In this document: positions 1-7,187 of the stretch, in pieces | Position numbering within the stretch: position 1 is the stretch's first letter | How the letters are laid out: every line of letters starts with the position of its first letter | NCBI GenBank assembly: GCA_024280775.1 | Contig: JAJRPM010000013.1 | Coordinates: 1-64,000, forward strand | DNA from: Candidatus Zixiibacteriota bacterium | Lineage (GTDB): Bacteria; Zixibacteria; MSB-5A5; GN15; JACZUZ01 | Direction: 5' to 3' | DNA length: 64,000 nt | Notes under the pieces: generated by a model | What the model was told of the DNA's origin: nothing | Database searches by the model: none | Seen by the model: only the letters and a program-made list of their open reading frames with translations | Program-made: the position numbers and the translations under genes

Positions 1-128
1 AGTGATCTTCGGGGATGAATGAATCCAATGAAGGCAAAAGCATCATCGAATTCTCGGAATAATTTCGTTTCGTTTGCATAAAAGAATCTATTGATTCAAT
101 ATCCAAAATACCAATACTTTATCAACAG

Positions 129-282
129 GCCCGAAGGCGGGAATCCAGGCAAGCCAAGGTTTCTGACATTCACGTCATGGACGTTACCGCCAGTCAAGAA
201 TCATTTCTTAAGCAGTTTCACTTTAATGATACTTGATTCTCTTGTCCAACTTGCCTGGATGCCCGCCTTCGCGGGCAAGACA
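129..282. repeat. Inverted pair of GCCCGCC...GGGC dispersed repeats
   Basis: Two copies of a dispersed element face each other at 129-153 and 251-282. The second reads TTGCCTGGATGCCCGCCTTC and continues GCGGGCAAGACA; its core GCCCGCCTTCGCGGGC is itself palindromic. The first copy is the degenerate reverse complement. The same element recurs at 61351-61382, 61960-61991 and 62161-62190. Otherwise 1-342 holds no convincing gene; the short open frames there have no recognisable product. The element resembles REP-type palindromes of intergenic DNA. Function is unknown. Confidence 0.75.
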
Positions 283-342
283 TTTTGATTGCGTTTGCGA
301 ATTATCGAAACCGCAATGGCCTCGATCTACCTGACTAGTAGA

Positions 343-771
343 CTACGAAACTTCTACAACTTCTACTTCAAAAATCAAGGTTTTTCCGGCCAGTGGATGA
401 TTCGCATCAAGTGTAACTTTTTGATCTTCGATCTTGATTATCTTCATCGGAATGTCCTGACCGTCATCCATTTGCATTTGCAACTCTACGCCAACCTCAG
501 GTGTGATGTCATCCGGGAAATCAGCTTTAGTGACTTCCATCATCATTTCATCATTGCGATGACCGTAACCTTCTTCAGCTGGGATTTCAATAGTCTTCTT
601 CTCTTTGGCTTTAAGCCCCATCAATCCCTTTTCGAACCCGGGAATGACCGAGCGCGTGCCCAAAGTTACTTCCAATGGCTCGCGACCTTCTGAGCTGTCA
701 AAAATCGTTCCGTCTGCCAAACGACCGGTGTAATGAACTTTGATTGTACTACCTTCGAGCGCAGCGCCCAT
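343..771 (-). CDS. slyD: FKBP-type peptidyl-prolyl cis-trans isomerase, SlyD-like
   Basis: A 142-residue cytoplasmic prolyl isomerase/chaperone of the SlyD branch. The FKBP half starts with VHYTGRLADGTIFDSSEGR and has the PGFEKGL and EEGYG motifs around residues 45-70. An insert-in-flap (IF) domain follows, about residues 72-120, and the chain ends in the last FKBP strand (LIFEVEVVEV). The Cys/His-rich metal-binding tail of E. coli SlyD is absent, as in many bacterial short forms. The ATG start has GGAGAAAGTC just upstream, a good ribosome site. A TACAAT hexamer at 807-812 (minus strand) could be its -10 box, but no clear -35 is seen. No signal peptide. The family assignment is firm; the client proteins are unknown. 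Confidence 0.9.
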   Translation of the reverse strand: MGAALEGSTIKVHYTGRLADGTIFDSSEGREPLEVTLGTRSVIPGFEKGLMGLKAKEKKTIEIPAEEGYGHRNDEMMMEVTKADFPDDITPEVGVELQMQMDDGQDIPMKIIKIEDQKVTLDANHPLAGKTLIFEVEVVEVS

Positions 772-948
772 GACTTTCTCCGTTTCTGTAAGGTGTTTGT
801 AAAGAGATTGTAAGAAATCACGATTAGCAAAAAAACAGCGCTTCTCGCGGTTTCTGATGGTAATGAAATTCTGACTATTTCGGCAAGGGGTAGAGGATAT
901 TTTTTTGATACAAAGCGCTACCGAGCCATTTACAAAGACCCGTCAAAA

Positions 949-975
949 GTCATTGCGAGCGAAGCGCGGCAATCT
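949..975. repeat. Dispersed intergenic repeat, TCATTGCGAGCGAAGCGCGG type
   Basis: The 244-bp gap between the SlyD gene and the next gene contains GTCATTGCGAGCGAAGCGCG followed by GCAATCTTG. From memory, near-identical words recur between genes in many uncultivated bacterial genomes. Only one copy was noticed in this window. Confidence 0.4.
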
Positions 976-986
976 TGTGAGCGCCA

Positions 987-1017
987 AGAGGCTCCGGGCT
1001 ACAGATAGGGAGCCTCT
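987..1017 (-). other. Perfect 9-bp hairpin at the 3' end of the hypothetical gene
   Basis: AGAGGCTCC (987-995) and GGAGCCTCT (1009-1017) are perfect inverted repeats with a 13-nt loop. The right arm overlaps the stop codon of the gene ending at 1016. No T-run follows on the minus strand, so a classical intrinsic terminator is not supported. It may stabilise the mRNA end or be a repeat remnant. Confidence 0.4.
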
Positions 1018-1450
1018 AACTCGCCGGTTTGATTTCCAGATTCGGCTTTAGAGCTGTCAAGTCTTCGGAGATATTTTCATAGATTTCGTTGGCGGCTTGG
1101 ACAAAACTGGCGCGGTCTATGGCTTTGGAGCGGGCTATGGCATCTAGCATATCGTAGTGACGCGCATCCTCAAGCAAATCAATTGACCTGTTTAGCAGAT
1201 TGACAAACTGCACTCGGAGATCATCAGAGAGGGCCATGGCTTTTTCTACATCACAGTTAGCAAAAAACTCCGCCAAACGCGCAAGGGGTTTGATTCTATC
1301 CACATCAAAAACATCAGGCGGATCATCAAGCTCTTCAGTTGGGGCAGTCTCGGTGGCAAAAAACTGAAACCCATCCTCGCGGTTTTCAATTCGTCGTTGA
1401 AGTTCTTCCATTAGTTCCAGCTTACGTTTCAATTCTTTTCTTAACGCCAT
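1016..1450 (-). CDS. Conserved-looking hypothetical protein, downstream of mazG
   Basis: I do not recognise this 144-residue protein. The first 25 residues are strongly charged and helical (KELKRKLELMEELQRRIENR), probably a coiled coil. An acidic, proline-containing linker follows (about 35-50), then an all-helical segment to the end. There is no signal peptide, membrane segment, Cys pair or nucleotide-binding motif. The ATG start has a purine-rich GGGGGGATATTAAG-type stretch before it. It lies 30 bp downstream of mazG on the same strand, so the two are probably co-transcribed. Base composition resembles its neighbours. It is likely a real gene because it is long, tightly packed and well spaced. 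Confidence 0.6.
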   Translation of the reverse strand: MALRKELKRKLELMEELQRRIENREDGFQFFATETAPTEELDDPPDVFDVDRIKPLARLAEFFANCDVEKAMALSDDLRVQFVNLLNRSIDLLEDARHYDMLDAIARSKAIDRASFVQAANEIYENISEDLTALKPNLEIKPAS

Positions 1451-1480
1451 CTTAATATCCCCCCGGAAACACTCACAGGT

Positions 1481-2299
1481 TTACTCGTTATTTTTCTCTT
1501 GAACTTCTTTTGCTTCAAGCCAACGGCTTTCCAGCTCTTCTAGTGTGAACTCGTCCCAGGATTTCCCGGAATCAATCACACTCTCCTCTATAAAGGTAAA
1601 CCGTCGACGGAATTTGCGCAATGAACCTTTTAGCGCCTGCTCGGGATTCACACCCAATTTTCTCGAGAGCGAACAGACCACAAAAAGCAAATCTCCAATC
1701 TCCTCGGCCTGATTCTCAGCGTCGCCGGACTCAATCGCCGCTTTCAACTCGTCCAGCTCTTCATGTACCTTCTCTGTAACTGACTCAGCATCCGGCCAAT
1801 CAAACCCCACTCCGGCGGCCTTTTCTCCTAAACGAAATGCCTGTGTCAGTCCAGGCATGGACTTAGGAGCGCCGTCGAGCAGACGTTTTTGCTTTCCATC
1901 GGCCTGCTTCTCCGAGAGTTTTTGCTTTTCCCATTGCTGACGAACCTCGGCGGCTGTCCCTAGCTCTTTTACATCGCCAAAGACATGCGGATGACGACGA
2001 ATCAATTTTTCTACTACTGCAGTTATGGCCTCATTGATTTCAAAACTCTGTTTTTCCTCGGCGACAATGCCATGAAAAACAAACTGCACCAGCAAATCCC
2101 CCAGCTCCTCTTTGAGTTGCTCAGATTGTCCTTCCTCGATTGCATCAACTACCTCATAGCACTCTTCAATCAAGTACGGAATCAGTGACTCATGGGTTTG
2201 CTTGGCGTCCCAGGCGCAACCACCGGGAGCGCGCAAGATTTTCATAAGTTGCACTAAACGCTCGAACGGCGGCAGGGATTCATCGGGGGGAGTGAGCAT
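1481..2299 (-). CDS. mazG: Nucleoside triphosphate pyrophosphohydrolase MazG
   Basis: A 272-residue all-alpha NTP pyrophosphatase with two tandem MazG domains, the usual length of the E. coli type. The first domain has the metal-binding pattern EECYEVVDAIEE followed by KEELGDLLVQFVFH (about residues 45-80). The second has EELDELKAAIESGD and AEEIGDLLFVVCSL (about 180-215). It hydrolyses (d)NTPs to NMP and pyrophosphate and is thought to clear aberrant nucleotides or to modulate ppGpp. Cytoplasmic. It starts with ATG at 2299 and is divergent from valS across a 400-bp gap; the hypothetical gene follows 30 bp downstream. Confidence 0.95.
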   Translation of the reverse strand: MLTPPDESLPPFERLVQLMKILRAPGGCAWDAKQTHESLIPYLIEECYEVVDAIEEGQSEQLKEELGDLLVQFVFHGIVAEEKQSFEINEAITAVVEKLIRRHPHVFGDVKELGTAAEVRQQWEKQKLSEKQADGKQKRLLDGAPKSMPGLTQAFRLGEKAAGVGFDWPDAESVTEKVHEELDELKAAIESGDAENQAEEIGDLLFVVCSLSRKLGVNPEQALKGSLRKFRRRFTFIEESVIDSGKSWDEFTLEELESRWLEAKEVQEKNNE

Positions 2300-2525
2300 A
2301 TTCTAATATCTTTCAGGACCAGACTTTTCTTACCATATCTCTTACCATTTCATTGGCTGACGTGTAAAAATAGCCACACACAGCGCACTTTCAACTGTTA
2401 TTGTATCAGCTCAAATCACATTGAGCAACCTCATGGCGTCCGAAATGACGCCACAGCGCTGATAACCTGTTATACCACAACAAGATTGACTACCTATTTA
2501 CTGTCGAGCCAATTCTAAGATAGTA
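2300..2525. other. Divergent mazG/valS intergenic region, upstream part
   Basis: No gene is seen here. A 7-bp hairpin, TGGCGTC-CGAAAT-GACGCCA, lies at 2434-2453; it is of unknown function and sits upstream of the proposed valS promoter. On the minus strand TTTACA with TAAGAG 18 bp away, near 2355-2378, could serve mazG, but this is weak. Confidence 0.35.
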
Positions 2526-2554
2526 TTGACTTCGTGTCGATGATAAAATATGTT
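2526..2554 (+). promoter_or_regulatory. Candidate sigma-70-type promoter of valS
   Basis: TTGACT (2526-2531) and TATGTT (2549-2554) are separated by 17 bp, on the plus strand about 150 bp before the valS ATG. The predicted transcript would start near 2561, exactly where the long stem of the leader begins. Consensus matches are 5/6 and 4/6. No transcript data support this. Confidence 0.4.
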
Positions 2555-2556
2555 TT

Positions 2557-2631
2557 CGGCCGCAGAGCCGTTACCTCATAACGCGGACATTGAGCCGCGT
2601 TTTATCGTATAAGCCAGGAAGGCGCTCTGCG
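2557..2631 (+). promoter_or_regulatory. Structured leader of valS
   Basis: CGCAGAGC (2561-2568) is the exact complement of GCTCTGCG (2624-2631), giving an 8-bp closing stem. Inside it ACGCGG (2581-2586) pairs with CCGCGT (2595-2600), followed by TTTT. A competing hairpin CGGC/GCCG (2557-2560/2567-2570) uses the same left strand as the long stem, so two exclusive folds can be drawn. The AGGGUGGNACCGCG signature of T-box riboswitches was looked for and not found. The element may regulate valS by attenuation; this is inference from pairing alone. Confidence 0.35.
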
Positions 2632-2701
2632 AGGCAATAACAACTAACTATGATAATGAGAAGTTTCCGATTCGGGTTCCGATTGGATTTTTGAGCAGAC
2701 A

Positions 2702-5410
2702 ATGAGCGATCAATCAAATACAGCAAAACCATCCGCAGAAGCGCCACCGTATACCGCCAAGCCCTATGACCCTCATGAAGTCGAAGAGCGCTGGCTCGAT
2801 CGCTGGGAAGAAGCGGGATATTTCCACGGCGACCCGGGCAGTTCTAAAGAAGCGTATAGTATTGTCATACCTCCACCGAATGTGACAGATATTCTGCATA
2901 TTGGACATGCGCTCAACAATACGATTCAGGACATTCTGATTCGAAAGCATCGCATGTGTGGCTTTGAGGCCAATTGGTTCCCGGGCGCCGACCATGCCGG
3001 TATCGCCACTCAGGTGATGGTGGAAAAGAAGCTCCAGAAAGAGGGCAAGACTCGCCGTGAACTGGGTCGCGAGAAATTCCTGGAGCAGACCAAAGAGTGG
3101 GCGAATGTAAACAAAGAAAAAATCCTGGGGCAACTTCGCCGCATGGGCTGTTCTTGTGATTGGGAGCGCACGGCTTTTACACTTGATGAGAGCAGATCAC
3201 TTGCGGTGCGTAAAGCTTTTGTGAGTCTTTATGAGAAGGGCTTAATCTATCGCGGCAATCGTATTGTAAATTGGTGTCCCTCATGTCAGACATCACTGTC
3301 TGACGACGAAGTCGAGCATATCGAAAAATCCGGCTCGCTGTGGTATATCCACTACAAAATCGCAGGTGTCGAGGAATATCTGACGGTGGCGACAACTCGT
3401 CCCGAGACAATGCTCGGCGATACCGCCCTAGCGGTGAATCCTAGCGATTCGCGGTTCAGTAAATATATCGGTAAGACCGCTATACTGCCGCTTTTGGATA
3501 GGGAGATTCCGATTGTCGCTGATGAATATGTCGATAAGGATTTCGGAACCGGGGTAGTGAAAATCACTCCGGCGCATGACCCCAATGATTTTGAGGTCGG
3601 GCAACGTCATGAGCTACCGAGTGTCAACGTACTGACACATGACGGTCACATCAACGAGAACGGCGGACGTTTCAAGGGTCTTGAGCGCTTCGAGGCCCGC
3701 AAACAAATCATCGCCGAATTGGACAAACGTCGTCAGCTTGAAAAAACAGAAGATCATGCGCTCAATGTCGGTACATGTTACCGCTGTCACACTATTGTTG
3801 AGCCACATCTATCAGATCAATGGTTCGTGAAGATGACACCATTGGCGAAACCAGCGCTGGATGCATTGGAGGAAAAGAAGCTTCGTTTCCATCCTGAGTA
3901 CTGGAACAAAACTTATTTGCATTGGATGGAGAACATCCGTGACTGGTGCATCTCACGCCAACTTTGGTGGGGACATCGCATTCCGATTTTCTATTGTGAC
4001 GATTGCAAAGAAGTTTCGGCGAGCATAGATGACTTGAACGCTTGCCCGAAATGCAAGTCCGAAAATATCCGTCAGGAAGAAGATGTTCTCGATACCTGGT
4101 TCTCCTCCTGGCTGTGGCCTTTGACTACTATGGGCTGGCCGGAGAAGACTCCTGAGTTGGAGTATTTCTATCCCACCAAAGTTCTGGTGACGGCATCGGA
4201 GATAATTTTCCTTTGGGTGGCGCGGATGGTGATGGCCGGGTATGAATTCAAAGGCGAGATACCGTTTAGTGATGTTTACATTCACGGCACAGTGCGTGAT
4301 GACAAGGGCATCAAAATGTCCAAGTCACTGGGCAACGGTATTGACCCGCTGGAGATAATTGAGCAATACGGCGCTGACTCATTACGAGTTTCGATGATTA
4401 TAGCCACACCCGACGGTCAGGACCCGTGGCTATCGAAGAACTCATTTGAACTTGGACGCAATTTCATCAACAAGATTTTTCAGGCCTCGCGATTCCTGCA
4501 AATGCGCACACCCGAAGGTTTCAGTTGTAATGTGACCGAAGCGCCGTCGAAGGCCGGACTGGCTCTGCCGGATAGATGGATTCTTTCAAAGCTACAAAGC
4601 GCTACTGAAGATATCGAGAAGGCCGTTAGGAATTATCGCCTTTCTGCTGGACTCAAGGCGCTCTATGAATTCACCTGGAATGATTTCTGCTCCTGGTATA
4701 TCGAGCTCATCAAGCCCGACGCCCAGAACACTCCGATTCAGGCTCAGTCATTGCAAGTTGCTTACTATACTCTGGATTCAATCCTGCGCCTGCTACATCC
4801 TTTCGCGCCGTTTTTCACCGAAGAGCTCACCGAGAGACTGCAACAAGACGGAACAATCGTTTGCGATGGACGAAAGACACTCTCCTTCGGCCCCTGGCCG
4901 GAAACCGATGCATCACTGAAAGATGAAGCCGCTGAGGCGTCACTGAACTCTATTAAGGCTGTGGTCGACGGTGTGCGCGCATTACGCGCGGAGATGAATG
5001 TGCCTCCGGGAAAGACTTGTGATTTGTTTGTCAAAGTTGCTGATGAGAGTTACAGCAAAACTCTTGAGGAATATCACAGCTATTTCCGCTCATTAGTGAA
5101 GGTAGAGAATCTTACCGTTGGCCCGAAGGTCAAGAAGCCGCCGCTGTCAGCTTCTGTTGTGGTTTCCGGCGCCGAGATATTTGTGCCGCTTGAAGGACTG
5201 ATTGATGTAGAGCAGGAAAGAGCGCGTCTGGAAAAAGAGCTGGACAAACTCAAAGGTCTGCTCGAAAGACTTCGCCGCAAACTAGCGAATGCAGATTTCC
5301 TCAAGAACGCCCCAGAAGACATTGTCGCCGGCGAAAGAACCAAACAAGCCGACCTTGAAGACCGCATCGCCAAACTCGACAGCAATCTGGAGCAACTTAC
5401 CGGGTGGTAG
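2702..5410 (+). CDS. valS: Valine--tRNA ligase (ValRS)
   Basis: A 902-residue class I aminoacyl-tRNA synthetase charging tRNA-Val. PPPNVTDILHIGHALNNT carries the HIGH signature (66-69) and IKMSKSLGNGIDP the KMSKS loop (about 538-542). Between them lies the CP1 editing domain, which deacylates Thr-tRNA-Val (TTRPETMLGDTALAVNP and the HDPNDFEVG stretch). Two Cys pairs are visible (CPSC and CRRCH-like CYRCH). The anticodon-binding helical domain follows, and the last 65 residues are the ValRS C-terminal coiled coil (QERARLEKELDKLKGLLERL). The ATG start fits the family, with a poorly conserved 20-residue N-terminus. It is the only long plus-strand gene in the first 37 kb, with its own leader and a strong terminator. 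Stop codon TAG. Confidence 0.97.
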   Translation: MSDQSNTAKPSAEAPPYTAKPYDPHEVEERWLDRWEEAGYFHGDPGSSKEAYSIVIPPPNVTDILHIGHALNNTIQDILIRKHRMCGFEANWFPGADHAGIATQVMVEKKLQKEGKTRRELGREKFLEQTKEWANVNKEKILGQLRRMGCSCDWERTAFTLDESRSLAVRKAFVSLYEKGLIYRGNRIVNWCPSCQTSLSDDEVEHIEKSGSLWYIHYKIAGVEEYLTVATTRPETMLGDTALAVNPSDSRFSKYIGKTAILPLLDREIPIVADEYVDKDFGTGVVKITPAHDPNDFEVGQRHELPSVNVLTHDGHINENGGRFKGLERFEARKQIIAELDKRRQLEKTEDHALNVGTCYRCHTIVEPHLSDQWFVKMTPLAKPALDALEEKKLRFHPEYWNKTYLHWMENIRDWCISRQLWWGHRIPIFYCDDCKEVSASIDDLNACPKCKSENIRQEEDVLDTWFSSWLWPLTTMGWPEKTPELEYFYPTKVLVTASEIIFLWVARMVMAGYEFKGEIPFSDVYIHGTVRDDKGIKMSKSLGNGIDPLEIIEQYGADSLRVSMIIATPDGQDPWLSKNSFELGRNFINKIFQASRFLQMRTPEGFSCNVTEAPSKAGLALPDRWILSKLQSATEDIEKAVRNYRLSAGLKALYEFTWNDFCSWYIELIKPDAQNTPIQAQSLQVAYYTLDSILRLLHPFAPFFTEELTERLQQDGTIVCDGRKTLSFGPWPETDASLKDEAAEASLNSIKAVVDGVRALRAEMNVPPGKTCDLFVKVADESYSKTLEEYHSYFRSLVKVENLTVGPKVKKPPLSASVVVSGAEIFVPLEGLIDVEQERARLEKELDKLKGLLERLRRKLANADFLKNAPEDIVAGERTKQADLEDRIAKLDSNLEQLTGW

Positions 5411-5435
5411 AACACCAATAGTAGTAGCTAACAGA

Positions 5436-5469
5436 AAACCCCTGTTGAATTGATTCTCAACAGGGGTTT
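5436..5469. terminator. Bidirectional intrinsic terminator between valS and the NtrC-type gene
   Basis: AAACCCCTGTTGA (5436-5448) and TCAACAGGGGTTT (5457-5469) form a perfect 13-bp stem with an 8-nt loop. The stem ends in A/T runs on both sides, so it can terminate both valS (plus) and the convergent response-regulator gene (minus). Confidence 0.9.
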
Positions 5470-5501
5470 CTTGTGTCTGCGTTTGTCTACGTGGTAGCGC
5501 G

Positions 5502-6956
5502 TTACTTAACCTCGTTCAGGCCGTACTCTTTTATTTTGTAGAGCAATGAGCGATAGCTGATTTCCAGCAGTTGTGAGGCTTTGCGTCGGTTCCAATTGGT
5601 TTTGGTTAGGGCCGCCCGGATTAGTTGGCTCTCCTCTTTGGCCACAACTTTATCGACACGCGCTTTCAGTGAATATCCGTCGGTTTCAGGATCAAAGGAG
5701 GTCGAGAAATTCTCCACGGCGCTTGTCATAGCTACTCCGTATGAAACGCCATTGGTTTCATATGACGGTTGTGATGCGGTGTTAGGGGAAGTTAGTAGCA
5801 AATCATCCACAATCGATTCATCATTGCGCACCACCATTTGCTTGATGAAATTCTCCAACTGACGCACATTACCGGCCCAGTCAAAGCCCACCAGTTTTCT
5901 CATAGTCTCCGCTGAAATATCCGGCAATGATTTCTTATACATCTTGTTGTATCTATCAACAAAGTGGTTTGCCAATAGGGGAATGTCATTGGGGCGATGA
6001 CGCAGAGGCGGCAAGCCGAGCGTGATTTCATTGAGGCGATAGAACAAATCATCACGAAACTTTTTCTGCGCAATAGCCTCTTCGAGGTTCTTATTAGTAG
6101 CGCTGACGATTCTTACATCAACACGGATATTGCTGACTCCGCCGACACGAACGAATTCCTGCTGTTCAATCGCCTGTAGGAGTTTTGATTGCAATTCCAT
6201 TGGCATATCGCCGATTTCATCAAGAAAGATAGTGCCCTTGTTGGCTATCTCGAAGCGCCCCTGCTTGGTTTTGTGAGCGCCGGTAAATGCGCCTTTTTCA
6301 TAACCGAATAGCTCGGCTTCGAGAAGATCCCGGGGTATCGCGGCACAATTCACTTTTACAAAAGGTTTCTTGGCGCGAGGTGATTTGTTGTGCAGGGTGC
6401 GCGCGGCAATTTCTTTCCCGGTTCCAGATTCACCACGAATCAGGACTGTCAATTCCGAAGGCGCTACCTGGTCAACCAACTCCCTGACTTTCTCCATGCC
6501 CTCGGATTCACCGATGAACATGTTGTATTCACGTGAGGCGCTCAGTTCCTTTTGCAATCCGACAACTTCTTTTTTGAGCTTGCGGCGTTCAATAGTAGAC
6601 TTTAGATGAATGCCCACTTCTTCGATTTCGAAAGGCTTGCGAATAAATTCAGAGGCGCCACGTTTCATCGCCTCAACAACCATTTCGGTTTCGGCGTGAC
6701 CTGAGAGCATCACTACATCAGGACGATTCTCAACTTTTTGCAATTTCTCTAGAACTTCAAGACCGCTCATTCCCGGCATTTTAATATCCAGCAGAATTAT
6801 GTCCGGGGCCTCGGTTGTAACCATTTGAATCCCCTCGATGCCGTCACGAGCAGACTTGAACTCAAAGTCATCAGATAGACCTTTGTTCAACATCCAAGAC
6901 ACGTTCGGATCGTCATCTATAACCAACACTTTCAAATGTTCTGACTTGCGGGGCAT
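5502..6956 (-). CDS. Sigma-54-dependent response regulator, NtrC family
   Basis: Three domains in order: receiver (residues 8-120, phosphoacceptor Asp57 in ILLDIKMPG), AAA+ sigma-54 activation domain (Walker A GESGTGKE near 173, sigma-54-contacting loop GAFTGA near 213, Walker B TIFLDEIGDM), and a Fis-type helix-turn-helix at the C-terminus (NWNRRKASQLLEISYRSLLY). An upstream ATG at 6971 lacks a ribosome site; ATG 6956 has GAGGA 8 nt before it and is preferred (484 residues). The gene lies 230 bp downstream of a soluble histidine kinase that is probably its partner. It should activate sigma-54 promoters, but I found no clear -24/-12 sequence in the window. The regulon is unknown. Confidence 0.93.
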   Translation of the reverse strand: MPRKSEHLKVLVIDDDPNVSWMLNKGLSDDFEFKSARDGIEGIQMVTTEAPDIILLDIKMPGMSGLEVLEKLQKVENRPDVVMLSGHAETEMVVEAMKRGASEFIRKPFEIEEVGIHLKSTIERRKLKKEVVGLQKELSASREYNMFIGESEGMEKVRELVDQVAPSELTVLIRGESGTGKEIAARTLHNKSPRAKKPFVKVNCAAIPRDLLEAELFGYEKGAFTGAHKTKQGRFEIANKGTIFLDEIGDMPMELQSKLLQAIEQQEFVRVGGVSNIRVDVRIVSATNKNLEEAIAQKKFRDDLFYRLNEITLGLPPLRHRPNDIPLLANHFVDRYNKMYKKSLPDISAETMRKLVGFDWAGNVRQLENFIKQMVVRNDESIVDDLLLTSPNTASQPSYETNGVSYGVAMTSAVENFSTSFDPETDGYSLKARVDKVVAKEESQLIRAALTKTNWNRRKASQLLEISYRSLLYKIKEYGLNEVK

Positions 6957-7187
6957 TTCGGTGGTCCTCATTTACAGTCTAAAGGCAGTATCTTTCTAAG
7001 TAAGCGTCAAAACATGTACTATAAAACCTGTGACGCATCTAAGAACTATATCGGCGGCAAAGTGTGAATTATCGAGCGGTTTTACGGCAATTTGATTCAT
7101 ATGTGCAACGATTGCGCGCGAGATTTTGCGCGCTTATTACACAGATTATCTTGGAACCAGGACGATGGATTGCAGGAGCAAACATTG

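Noticed and set aside
289-693. Plus-strand open frame of 134 codons
   Set aside because: It is the antisense shadow of the SlyD gene and has no recognisable product or ribosome site.
2557-2701. T-box riboswitch before valS
   Set aside because: The conserved antiterminator word AGGGUGGNACCGCG is missing.
2714-3133. Minus-strand open frames inside valS
   Set aside because: All are antisense shadows of a well-conserved synthetase.
6972-7187. Sigma-54 promoter before the NtrC-type gene
   Set aside because: No GG...GC pair at -24/-12 spacing was found. Only a GCGCGC inverted repeat (7114-7133) is present.
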